Positions 9,606 to 18,292 of a stretch of 64,000 nt of DNA are shown here, piece by piece; position 1 is the stretch's first letter; every line of letters begins with the position of its first letter. Made by a program: the position numbers and the translations under genes. The notes under the pieces were generated by a model. That model made no database searches and had not been told where the DNA came from. It saw only the letters and a list, made by a program, of their open reading frames with translations. The stretch comes from Paraburkholderia edwinii (GTDB lineage Bacteria; Pseudomonadota; Gammaproteobacteria; Burkholderiales; Burkholderiaceae): positions 2,418,001 through 2,482,000 of the forward strand of contig NZ_CP080095.1 in NCBI RefSeq assembly GCF_019428685.1. Reading direction: 5' to 3'.

Positions 9606-12314
9606 TCACGCCGTTTTCTGTTTTTTTGCGGGCGGTGGACCGGCAACGACTTCCTCTGCGGTCGGTCCTTCAGGCTTCACCTCCACCGTTTCGCCGCTGT
9701 AAATATTTTTCGCAACCTCCTTTTTGGTCACCGGTATTTCGACGAGACGCAAGCCGATGCGAGGTTTCTCCTCCGGACTGGTCGGAGGGCGGAGTCCGAC
9801 TTCCTCGACCCGAAATAGCGAGTTGGGACGAAATAGCCATTCCCGTTCTGCCGGAGCCTTCGTGGTCATTCCGTATATGAAGGGCCGCGGGGACGTGGCG
9901 CGAATGTCGTAGACGGCGATCGCGGGTTGCTCGGTGCCCGCGACCGCGGCCTGATCCCACATGGCATAGGTCGCGAATTGCTTGTCACTTGATGCGGACA
10001 TGAAGGCCGGACTGTTCGTTACCAGATCACCTGGCTTGAATCGACTTGCATAGTCCGCAGGAACGTCGGCCACCCGGAGAAGTTTTACCTCTTTGGGCGA
10101 CGCCGGCAGAGCGGTAAGACCATCCGTCAGGTTTTTCACGTCCTTTGCCATGCCCTCGTACGGTTTGTTCGTGTAGAGCGCCTGGTTCAGCTCGTAGTTC
10201 TTTGAACTGCCCGCGCTGCCGCCGCTGGTGCCGCTGCCGGTACTGGAGCCGCTGTCGCTGTCGCTGCCACTGCCGCTTTCACTGCTGCTGCCTTCATCTA
10301 CTGCAGTCCATTGATTGATGATCTTTTTCTGATCGGCGGACAGCCTCTGGTACGCGTTCTTGTATGTCTGTTTGTAGACTTCGTCGTCGAGAAGGGCATC
10401 CGAATCTGATTTCCAGTCTTCAACTTCCAGCGCGGTCCTGAGGTCGTGCGACATGCCGGACGACGAAGAAGTCCCGGCTCCGGCCACTCCTGAAGAGGGC
10501 CCGGCTTGAGCATCATCTCCTGCTCCTCCCTTGAGGCCGATATCACCATTGACTTCCCACTGGTTGTTCGCATTTCGGCGAACCGGGTAGCCATACCTGA
10601 ACCGGTTGTCCGGATCGTAAACCCGGTACGTCTGGTAATCGTTGTCCTTGTAGACGGGATAGGCACGGCCGTCGATGGGCACATAGGTCTGGTTGTTATC
10701 GTCGACAAGCAATCCGGGCACGTCAGAAGACGGCTTCATTGAGCTGGGGGCGATCTCGCTCGCGTATTCCGTCGGAATGCCGATCGGCCGGCCGGCGATG
10801 CGCTGCTCGAGGCCGATATCCCGCGACAGGAGAGCGGGCGAGAGCGGCTGATTTGCCTTCGCTGCCGCCCCCGCGATTTCCTTGGCGCCACCGCCGATTT
10901 CGGTGGCGGCATGGTCGATCTGCTTGATCGCCTGCGAGAAGAGCTTGCCTTCGGAGAAGGCCTCGCTAGCCGCATTGGCCGGGTCGATTGCCATACCGAC
11001 TACGTTTGCTGCCAGATCAATGCCGATGCGCGCGCCCGGCGGCAACAGCGAATGCTCGTCGAGCGCCGAGGACAATGGAGCCAATGGCGTCATCCCGAGC
11101 AGAACGCGAGCCGTTCCCTCGAGGATCTGCCCGGCCAGTTTCTTCGCGCGTTCCTCCGGCGTGATCGAGCGGTTCTTTGTTGTGGCGTCGTTGAGCACCG
11201 CGTCGTAACGGTCCGCGAGATCACGCACGTAATCGGGGCCGGCGGCGGGCAGATCGTCGAGGATGTCCTGGTAGCGCTTCGGTCCACCGACCGCATAACT
11301 GTTGAGCGGTTTCGCCGCGTCGGTATACCACTTCGAAAGCTTGTCGCGCAGCGCCGGGTCGTCTTGCATGCGCTGCGTGAACGCGAGAATGCGCCGGTCC
11401 TCGAACGGATCTTCACCGCTGCCCGGGTTCGACGTATGGAGTTGACGCGCAATGACCTCGTAACGCTTGCCCGGATCGTTCGTGATGGCCTCGGCTTCCT
11501 TCAGGATACGGTCGACGTCTTTGTCCGCTTCCTTCCAGCTTGCCGCTTCCTTCGCGCTGTAGCGGCCAATGGCATCGGAAGCCTGCGCCTGCAACCTTGT
11601 TTTGAGCGACAGCGCCGACTTGAGCACGCTATCGCGCTGTTCCGGCGTGGTGGCCCCGAGGAAGCGATGGCGCATATTCGCGAGCAGGCTGATTCTGTAT
11701 TGCCCCTCCTTATCCAGGTAGCCGGCGCCGGCGGGCTTGTTGAATACGCCCAGCACGCGTTGCAACGGATCGCTGATCGCCCGGTTGTATTCATCGTGAA
11801 CCGCTTTTTCCAGTTTGCCGAATTGATCGCTCAGCGTCGCGCGTTCTTCGGGCGTCGCAATCTGATAAGCGGAGTGCAATGTTGCGGCACTGGCCCCGTA
11901 AGCCTGTGTTTCGTTCGCAGGCAGTACAGCGATCTGCCCGAGCAGATCGGCAAAGCGTGGCTCGAAGCGTGCAATGTCGGGCGGATAGCCCTTGAGATCC
12001 TGGACCGCCGCATCCGCCATCTTTTTCGCGTTTTCCGCGTCGGCGACCAGCAGCGGCGTCTTCGACCGGTCGTCCTGCTGGCCTTGTATCCCATAGGTCT
12101 GAGCGAGGTGATCGAGCTCGTTCGAGGTCAGGCCGCGCAGCGGGCCGGTCCCGGCCCCTTGCGCCGGCGTCGCGGGTGGTGAATTTTTCTGCGGGGCGTT
12201 GCTCTTCGCGCGCGGCGTGCCGGTAGTTCGAGCTGCCCGTGTCGGATTTGCTGAATCTTCGTAGTACCGCGCATCTTGCTCTATGGGCCGACGCATTGCC
12301 GATGTGAGATCCAT
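9606..12314 (-). CDS. Putative secreted effector/toxin with C-terminal ADP-ribosyltransferase-like domain
   Basis: A 902-residue protein lacking a signal peptide and clear membrane segments. Residues 1-60 are polar and proline/alanine-rich, about 60-480 are mostly helical, and a segment near 530-600 (QTYVPIDGRAYPVYKDND) resembles short modules seen in large bacterial toxins. A Ser/Gly/Asp linker follows at about 650-670. The last 230 residues carry the three signatures of R-S-E ADP-ribosyltransferases at suitable spacing: R747 in LLRVADVP, S773-A-S775 in AFMSASSD, and E823-R-E825 in AEREWLFRPNSLFRV. Known ARTs of this class (ExoS-like, iota/VIP2-like) modify host proteins using NAD. Toxin function is inferred. 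The protein sits inside an exopolysaccharide cluster, opposite its neighbours, and by eye its DNA is richer in A and T. It starts at ATG 12314 with GGAG upstream. Confidence 0.7.
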   Translation of the reverse strand: MDLTSAMRRPIEQDARYYEDSANPTRAARTTGTPRAKSNAPQKNSPPATPAQGAGTGPLRGLTSNELDHLAQTYGIQGQQDDRSKTPLLVADAENAKKMADAAVQDLKGYPPDIARFEPRFADLLGQIAVLPANETQAYGASAATLHSAYQIATPEERATLSDQFGKLEKAVHDEYNRAISDPLQRVLGVFNKPAGAGYLDKEGQYRISLLANMRHRFLGATTPEQRDSVLKSALSLKTRLQAQASDAIGRYSAKEAASWKEADKDVDRILKEAEAITNDPGKRYEVIARQLHTSNPGSGEDPFEDRRILAFTQRMQDDPALRDKLSKWYTDAAKPLNSYAVGGPKRYQDILDDLPAAGPDYVRDLADRYDAVLNDATTKNRSITPEERAKKLAGQILEGTARVLLGMTPLAPLSSALDEHSLLPPGARIGIDLAANVVGMAIDPANAASEAFSEGKLFSQAIKQIDHAATEIGGGAKEIAGAAAKANQPLSPALLSRDIGLEQRIAGRPIGIPTEYASEIAPSSMKPSSDVPGLLVDDNNQTYVPIDGRAYPVYKDNDYQTYRVYDPDNRFRYGYPVRRNANNQWEVNGDIGLKGGAGDDAQAGPSSGVAGAGTSSSSGMSHDLRTALEVEDWKSDSDALLDDEVYKQTYKNAYQRLSADQKKIINQWTAVDEGSSSESGSGSDSDSGSSTGSGTSGGSAGSSKNYELNQALYTNKPYEGMAKDVKNLTDGLTALPASPKEVKLLRVADVPADYASRFKPGDLVTNSPAFMSASSDKQFATYAMWDQAAVAGTEQPAIAVYDIRATSPRPFIYGMTTKAPAEREWLFRPNSLFRVEEVGLRPPTSPEEKPRIGLRLVEIPVTKKEVAKNIYSGETVEVKPEGPTAEEVVAGPPPAKKQKTA

Positions 12315-12670
12315 CTTCTATGTTCTCCACGATAGTTAAACGATGCTGCCTTCTCGTCTGCGAGCAGCGATCTTCAACCGGCGTACATAAAGACGGGTCA
12401 TGCATGCGCACTGTCTGGACAGTCGCAGCGCGACGAGCCCGACGCGGCGTCAGGCCGCGCGGGCTTCGTGTCGAACGAATGCAATGAAAAGAGGAAGGAA
12501 TGAACGCCCGAAGATGAACCGATCACCGAGCGAGGATTGCGCGGCGGCGATCCTGCAGGGCGGGCGCCGGGCCGGGAAGCGTGCGGCAAAGGTCTTGCTG
12601 GCCGGCGCGTCCTTCGCAGACACACGACCTTAAAAGAGCGCACGCATGGCGGTGTTTATGTCACGCGCGC
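12315..12670. other. Gap between the effector-like gene and gmd
   Basis: This 356-base region holds the leader of the effector-like gene. A short inverted repeat, ACTGTC-TG-GACAGT, lies at 12410-12423, about 96 bases before the start codon, and could be an operator. A plant-pathogen hrpII box (TTCG-N16-TTCG) was looked for and is not present. No convincing gene is seen. Confidence 0.5.
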
Positions 12671-13714
12671 TCAGAACGTTTCGCGAATCCGGTTACGCGC
12701 AATATCGGCGTTGACCATCATCTGGCACAACTGCTCGAGCGTGGTTTGCGGTTCCCAGCCGAGCTTCGCCTTCGCTTTATCGGCGCAGCCAATCAGCAGA
12801 TCGACTTCGGCCGGCCGGTAGAACCGCGGATTGATACGCACGAGCGTTCGGCCCGTTGCGACGTCGATGCCGGTTTCGCCCTGATTCTTGCCTGACCACT
12901 CGAGCTGCGTGCCGGCCGCGGCGAAGGCCATTTTCACGAAGTCGCGTACGGTCTCGGTGCGGTTTGTCGCGAGCACAAAGGTGTCTGGTTCGTCGATCTG
13001 CAGCATGCGATGCATGCCGTCGACGTATTCGAGCGCGAAGCCCCAGTCGCGCTTCGCATCGAGATTGCCGAGCTCGAGCACATCCGCCTTGCCGAGATGG
13101 ATTTTCGCCACCGTATCGGTGATCTTGCGCGTCACGAATTCGCGGCCGCGCAGCGGCGATTCGTGATTGAACAGAATGCCGCTCGTCGCGAAGATGCCAT
13201 AGGACTCGCGATAGTTGACCGTGGTCCAGTGCGCGAACAGCTTCGACACACCGTACGGACTGCGCGGATAGAACGGCGTGTCTTCGCGCTGCGGAATGGC
13301 CTGCACCATGCCGAACATCTCGGAGGTCGACGCCTGGTAGTAACGCATCTTCGGGTTCAGGATGCGGATGCCTTCGAGCAGATTCAGCGCGCCGACGGCC
13401 GTAACCTGTGCGGTAGTCGCGGGCTGATCGAACGACACGCCGACGAAGCTTTGTGCGGCGAGGTTGTAGAGCTCGTCGGCCTGCGCGGATTCGAGCAGGC
13501 GCAGCGTCGAGCCGAGGTCGGTCAGATCGTGTTCGACGAGCTTCAGGTTCGGATGGTCGAGCACGCCAAGTTCTTCCATGCGCCAGAAGTTCACCGAGCT
13601 CGTGCGCCGGTAAGTGCCGGTCAGCTGATAGCCCTTGCCGAGCAGCAGCTTGGTCAGGTAGGCGCCGTCCTGGCCGGATACACCGGTAATGATGGCTTTG
13701 CGTTGGGTCGTCAT
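12671..13714 (-). CDS. gmd: GDP-mannose 4,6-dehydratase
   Basis: A 347-residue extended short-chain dehydrogenase that converts GDP-D-mannose to GDP-4-keto-6-deoxy-D-mannose, the precursor of GDP-rhamnose, GDP-fucose and related sugars. The NADP-binding loop is [16 protein letters not shown]. The catalytic region has TSEMFG and the Y-x3-K pair in [12 protein letters not shown]. The length is normal for the family. GAAAGG lies seven bases before the ATG. It is transcribed against the rest of the cluster and so has its own leader, which contains 13-bp tandem repeats. A partner reductase (RMD or fucose synthase) is not in the window. BceN of the Burkholderia cepacian cluster is the obvious known parallel. 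Confidence 0.93.
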   Translation of the reverse strand: MTTQRKAIITGVSGQDGAYLTKLLLGKGYQLTGTYRRTSSVNFWRMEELGVLDHPNLKLVEHDLTDLGSTLRLLESAQADELYNLAAQSFVGVSFDQPATTAQVTAVGALNLLEGIRILNPKMRYYQASTSEMFGMVQAIPQREDTPFYPRSPYGVSKLFAHWTTVNYRESYGIFATSGILFNHESPLRGREFVTRKITDTVAKIHLGKADVLELGNLDAKRDWGFALEYVDGMHRMLQIDEPDTFVLATNRTETVRDFVKMAFAAAGTQLEWSGKNQGETGIDVATGRTLVRINPRFYRPAEVDLLIGCADKAKAKLGWEPQTTLEQLCQMMVNADIARNRIRETF

Positions 13715-13745
13715 CGTTTGCCTTTCTCGTTGCCTGGAAACCTGA

Positions 13746-13854
13746 TTGATGCGCGGATGGATGCGCGAGTTGATGCGCGGCTAATCGCGCGTCACCGCCA
13801 TGAATGACCACACTGATTGACCACCATGAGTGGCCAACATAAGTGACCATTCAT
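13746..13854. repeat. Two short tandem-repeat arrays in the gmd leader
   Basis: 13803-13854 is four 13-bp units of pattern ANTGACCAC followed by four variable bases, with each unit directly abutting the next. 13746-13782 is three units of 13, 11 and 13 bp sharing TGATGCGCGG or GGATGCGCGA. Both lie between the gmd start and the divergent intergenic region, so both would be in the gmd 5' leader. Confidence 0.75.
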
Positions 13855-14448
13855 TCTAGAAAGAGAAAATCGATGAAAAAATTGGAAGGAAAACGATTAT
13901 TCATCGACCATGCGAATCGATCGACGTCGGACCGCAAAAGCGTGCGTCGTAGCGCCCTTTAGCTGCTCTTTACGCACGCGGCCGGCACAAAGTATCCAAT
14001 CGAGAGGAGTGCTGCGAGAGGTAACTTCTACTGCCGGATATTTGTCTGGCAAAAGATACGGATTACGAAAGGCTTGGTAGCCGTATTTTCGGCCGCGAAT
14101 TTAAACATTAAGTTCGCAATATGCCGCTTGCGGTGAGGCCCGTTACCGCTTGTTTGTGGCTCGATTTGCCGGTTAAGTTCCGCTTCGATTGGCGCTGAAT
14201 TATTTTGAATTTTTTGGATTTATTTTGCGCAGTCGCTTTCCGCTTAATCTGAAGCGCGGACTTCCCTGCGTCCGCCAGTGCTTTTCGCGCTGTTTGCGTG
14301 CTGTTTTGCGTGCCATGAAGCACGCTGTTTCGCGGTGTTTCGTGAGCCGCGCCTCAAACGCAGCAACATCTTTCGTTCATCAAGCAATCCGGCGCGGCGG
14401 CTGCCGCAAGGTGGGTCAGCCCCGGGTTCCGACTGTGGAGAAGTGCCT
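13855..14448. other. AT-richer divergent intergenic region
   Basis: About 590 bases between the gmd leader and the secreted propeller gene. It is clearly richer in A and T than its surroundings (for example 13861-13912 and 14189-14225), as expected of a promoter-bearing region for two divergent units. I see no convincing gene. Short open frames here lack a good ribosome binding site and normal composition. Confidence 0.6.
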
Positions 14449-16689
14449 TTGATCCGAGCCCTGTTTGCCGGAGCGCTTTGCGTTTGCGCATCGCTGGTCG
14501 CGATTTCGGGTGTGTGCGGACAAAACCCCGTGCAGGAGTCGCCGGACGGCGCGGCGACACTCAACGCACAGACATCGTGGATCGGCAACACCTTCGGCTA
14601 CGGCAACGGCACCTGGACGCAGATCAATATGACCGCGATCGCGGTCGCGCCCGACGGCAAGGTCTATACGGACGCGCCGTGGGATGAAAGCGGCGCCGAA
14701 TCGGGTATCTATCAGGACGGCAAAATGCTCGGGTACGCGAACGGTACGCATGGTTGGGGCAACGGCGGCGGCAACGCGGTCGCGGTCAACCATCGCTATG
14801 CGTTTATCGCCGTGAGCGTCAACACTGAACGCGATCACCTGATCGGCAAAGGTGTGTGGCCGCAGAAGGGCCATATCTGGTACGGCGTGTCGCGGCGCGA
14901 GATCGGCGACCCGCAGCGCACGGCGCCGTTCCAGCCGGTCGCGAACGCAACCGATCCGCGCGCGCGCCTCGCGGCGAGTCTCGCGATCGTCAGCGATGTC
15001 GCATGGAACGTGCATAACGAAGTGACGGGTCTCGCGGCGAACGACAAGGTGCTGTACGTCGCGACCGCCGCGCTCGACCGCGTCGATCTCTACGATCCGG
15101 ATTCGATGATGCGCAAGGGCTCGTTCAAGGCGCACGAGCCCGGTCATCTCGCGCTCGCGGCCGACGGCTCGCTGTGGGTGCTGACCGATACGCTCTCCGG
15201 CAAATCGAAGCTCGTGCATTACTCGGCAAGCGGCGAGGCACTCGACGACACCTTGCCGCTGCCATCGGACAGCGTGCCGGCCGACGTCACGATCGACGCG
15301 CAAGGGCGCGTGCTGGTCGCCGACAACGGCCCGCGTCAGCAGGTGCTGTTCTTTAGCCGCCAGAACGGCCGTTACGTGGCGTCGGGCTCGCTCGGCGAGC
15401 GCGGCGGCATTTTCTCGGGCGTGGCGGGACGGCCGGGTCCGCAGCGTTTCAACGGCCTGACCGGTGTCGGTGTCGATCAGCGCGGCAATATCTATGTATC
15501 GACCAACGGCATCGGCCCGAATTTCTCGCCGCCGGGATCGGGGTTCGGCGCCGCGCTCGGCGCGGGTCTCGGCACGACGCTCGAGAGCTATTCGCCCGAC
15601 GGCAAGCGGCTATGGATCGTGCAGGGCCTGCTCTTTGTCGACGGCGCATGGATCGATCCCGCGCGTCCGAATAGCGTCTATACGGGCAACAAACGCTTCG
15701 AACTCGATCTGTCGAAGCCCGCGGGCCAGCAGTGGACCTACGTCGGCTTCCTGTCGAACCGCTTCAAGTATCCCGAGGATCCGGTCTTCCACACCGACCA
15801 GTGGCCCGGCATGCCGATCGCGCGGCAGGTGAAGGGCCATACGTTCCTCTATCTGACCGACATGTACGCCGATCACCTGAAGATCTACCGCTTCGATGCG
15901 GCGCGCGATGGCGAAACGGCGATTCCATCGGGCCTGTTCGGCGGGCGCGGCATGCGCGACCCGAAGGCGATTCCGGCCGCGCCGCCCGGCGGCGACTGGA
16001 TCTGGCGCGATTCGAACGGCAACGGCCGTTTCGACGAGGGCGAATTCTCGCGCAATACGACGGGCAAGCGGCTCGTCGGCGGCTGGGGCTGGTGGGTCGA
16101 TACAGCCGGCGATGTCTGGCGCACGGTCGATTCGCACGGCATCTACCGCTTCCATTTCGGCGGGCTCGATAAGGCGGGCAACCCGATCTACTCCTACGAC
16201 GACATGCAGGCGTATGCGGTGCCGGCGCCGTTCACGCAGGCGCAGCGCGCGATCTACGACGCGTCGACCGATTCGCTCTACGTAACCGGCTATACCGACG
16301 ATGCGCCGCCGCAGAAGCAGCAATGGAAGGAAGTCGGCCGCGTGCTCGTGCGCTACGACAAGTGGTCGAGCGGCAAGCCCGACGCGCGTTACACGCTGAA
16401 GCTGCCATGGGACACGAATGCGAAGCCGATCTTCACGATCATTGGCCTCACGGTGGAAGGCAAATACATCTTCGCGGTCGAGCCCGCGGGCGTCGTGCAC
16501 GTGTACGACAAGGACAGCAGCAAGCAGATCGGCGTGATCCGTCCGGGCCCGGAAATAGGCCGTGCATCGGGCTGGGTCGACGTGGCGAACGGCGTGAGCG
16601 CGGCGCGCCGCAGCGACGGCGAGTATCTGATCTTCGTCGAGGAAGATGCGCGCGGCAAGGTGACGATGTATCGCTGGAAGCCGTCGTAA
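14449..16689 (+). CDS. Secreted beta-propeller-like protein of the polysaccharide cluster
   Basis: A 746-residue exported protein. I choose TTG 14449 because GGAG lies eight bases upstream and it gives a clean signal peptide (MIRALFAGALCVCASLVAIS). The mature protein has repeated blades of the kind seen in NHL and SMP-30 propellers: MTAIAVAPDGKVYTDAPW, LALAADGSLWVLTD, DVTIDAQGRVLVADNGPRQ and GVGVDQRGNIYVSTNG. A stretch WRDSNGNGRFDEGEFS looks like a calcium-binding EF-hand-type loop. No catalytic residues are recognised. It precedes the flippase gene in the same direction. It may bind or process the polysaccharide in the periplasm or outside the cell, which is inference from location only. Confidence 0.7.
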   Translation: MIRALFAGALCVCASLVAISGVCGQNPVQESPDGAATLNAQTSWIGNTFGYGNGTWTQINMTAIAVAPDGKVYTDAPWDESGAESGIYQDGKMLGYANGTHGWGNGGGNAVAVNHRYAFIAVSVNTERDHLIGKGVWPQKGHIWYGVSRREIGDPQRTAPFQPVANATDPRARLAASLAIVSDVAWNVHNEVTGLAANDKVLYVATAALDRVDLYDPDSMMRKGSFKAHEPGHLALAADGSLWVLTDTLSGKSKLVHYSASGEALDDTLPLPSDSVPADVTIDAQGRVLVADNGPRQQVLFFSRQNGRYVASGSLGERGGIFSGVAGRPGPQRFNGLTGVGVDQRGNIYVSTNGIGPNFSPPGSGFGAALGAGLGTTLESYSPDGKRLWIVQGLLFVDGAWIDPARPNSVYTGNKRFELDLSKPAGQQWTYVGFLSNRFKYPEDPVFHTDQWPGMPIARQVKGHTFLYLTDMYADHLKIYRFDAARDGETAIPSGLFGGRGMRDPKAIPAAPPGGDWIWRDSNGNGRFDEGEFSRNTTGKRLVGGWGWWVDTAGDVWRTVDSHGIYRFHFGGLDKAGNPIYSYDDMQAYAVPAPFTQAQRAIYDASTDSLYVTGYTDDAPPQKQQWKEVGRVLVRYDKWSSGKPDARYTLKLPWDTNAKPIFTIIGLTVEGKYIFAVEPAGVVHVYDKDSSKQIGVIRPGPEIGRASGWVDVANGVSAARRSDGEYLIFVEEDARGKVTMYRWKPS

Positions 16690-16813
16690 TGGTGCGGTGC
16701 GCTACTTGCTAACAGAGGCCAATGCGACGATTTTTTTCGCGCTGCACAAGCGCTGCGGCGCCCATTTTTAACATGGGACGATTGACGTTGACGACTGACG
16801 CAAAGGGTACCGG

Positions 16814-18292
16814 ATGGATAAGAGCATCCTGAAGAACATAGGGATCAACTTCATCGGCCTGATCCTGCCCACGTTCGTCTCGCTCGTGACCGTGCCGGCG
16901 TATATCAAGGCGCTCGGCGTCGAACGGTACGGCGTGGTGAGCCTCGTCTGGGTGCTGATCGGTTACTTCGGCATTCTCGATCTGGGCATGAGCATGGCCG
17001 CGCAGAACCAGATTTCGAAGGCGCGCGCGTCGGCGGACAAGGAAGAATGCGCGCGCGTGTTCTGGAGCGCGACGTGGCTCAATCTGGGCACCGGTGCGGT
17101 CGGCGGTCTGCTGATCTATTTCGGCACGTTCATCTATACGGCGTACTTCTCGAAGGTGCCGCCCGAACTGCATCACGAAGTGATCGGCGCGTTGCCGTGG
17201 CTCGCGCTCGCCATTCCGATCGCGAATGTGTCGTGGGTGTTTGCCGGCGCAATCAGCGGCGCCGAAAAGTTCGGCAGCTACAACACGAACCAGACGATCG
17301 GCACGTTCCTGTTTCAGTTGCTACCGCTCTTCGCCGCGTGGTGGATCGGCCCGACCTTGCCGAATGTGCTCGCGGCCGCTGTGGCGGCGCGCATTATCGC
17401 CGCGGTCATGCTGGGCCGCTCCGCGCTGAAGGTGCTCGACATCCGCAAGATGCTGCCGCCGCAGTTCGGCGTCGCGAAGGGCCTGTTCAGCTTCGGCGGC
17501 TGGATGCTCGTCACGTCGACGCTGCAGCTGATGGGCGATTCGATCGACCGCGTGCTGGTCGGCTCCGCGCTTGGCGCGCGTTTCGTCACGTATTACTCGG
17601 TGCCGCAAAACCTCGTCTGGCGTCTCGGCGTGATCCCGAGCGCGATGATGCGCACGCTGTTTCCGCGTCTGTCCGCGCTCAATCGCGAGAACGCCGACAT
17701 GGTCCTGCGGCAGTCGATCGAATTTCTGAACGGCGTATTCACGCCCGTCATGCTGGTCGCGATGCTCGTGCTCGAGCCGTTCCTGCATCTGTGGGTCGGC
17801 AATGAAGTGGCGAGCGCGGGCGCGCCCGTGGGCCGCATTCTGATCATCTTCGTGTGGCTGACGGGCCAGTCGAACCTCGCGCGCATCATGATCCAGGCGC
17901 AAGTGCATCCGGCTGTGGCGGCGCGCGTGAGCATCATCGAAACGCCGCTGTTCGCGGGCGCGATCTGGGCCGGCGTGCATTACTTCGGGCTGACCGGCGC
18001 GGCGCTTGCGGTGGCCGCGCGCGGCTTCTTCGATTACTTCGTCCTGCTCAGACTGTCGCGTGTGCACGCGCGGCCGATCGTGATGGATATGCTGCCGCAC
18101 CTCGCGTTTCTCGTGGCGGCGATGTGGATCGCCACGATCGCGACGACCATCCCGCTCGCGGCCGCGGCGGTGGTGCTGATGGGCAGCGCGAACGTCGCAT
18201 GGTCACTGACGATGACACCGGCGCTGCGCGATCTGGCGCGCTCCGTGCTCGGCAGGCTCTCGAGACTGTATTCAAGGAAGAGCGCATCATGA
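16814..18292 (+). CDS. Polysaccharide flippase, Wzx-like (MOP superfamily)
   Basis: A 492-residue protein with about twelve to fourteen membrane segments. It begins with the typical start of this family (ILKNIGINFIGLILPTFVSLV, a loop, then LGVERYGVVSLVWVLIGYFG). Members move undecaprenyl-pyrophosphate-linked repeat units across the inner membrane. With the Wzy-like polymerase and Wza/Wzc pair it completes a Wzx/Wzy-dependent export route. Its TGA overlaps the ATG of the next gene (ATGA at 18289-18292), so flippase and the double glycosyltransferase are translationally coupled. Confidence 0.92.
   Translation: MDKSILKNIGINFIGLILPTFVSLVTVPAYIKALGVERYGVVSLVWVLIGYFGILDLGMSMAAQNQISKARASADKEECARVFWSATWLNLGTGAVGGLLIYFGTFIYTAYFSKVPPELHHEVIGALPWLALAIPIANVSWVFAGAISGAEKFGSYNTNQTIGTFLFQLLPLFAAWWIGPTLPNVLAAAVAARIIAAVMLGRSALKVLDIRKMLPPQFGVAKGLFSFGGWMLVTSTLQLMGDSIDRVLVGSALGARFVTYYSVPQNLVWRLGVIPSAMMRTLFPRLSALNRENADMVLRQSIEFLNGVFTPVMLVAMLVLEPFLHLWVGNEVASAGAPVGRILIIFVWLTGQSNLARIMIQAQVHPAVAARVSIIETPLFAGAIWAGVHYFGLTGAALAVAARGFFDYFVLLRLSRVHARPIVMDMLPHLAFLVAAMWIATIATTIPLAAAAVVLMGSANVAWSLTMTPALRDLARSVLGRLSRLYSRKSAS

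Noticed and set aside
12315..12670. hrpII box or PIP box upstream of the effector-like gene
   Set aside because: CGAA tetramers exist at 12472, 12476 and 12509 but not at the required 16-base spacing.
13873..13962. A 29-codon frame beginning MKKLEGKRLF in the gmd divergent region
   Set aside because: Short, no clear ribosome binding site, no conserved pattern.
14108..14323. A lysine-rich 71-codon minus-strand frame
   Set aside because: No ribosome binding site and a composition explained by the AT-rich region read backwards.
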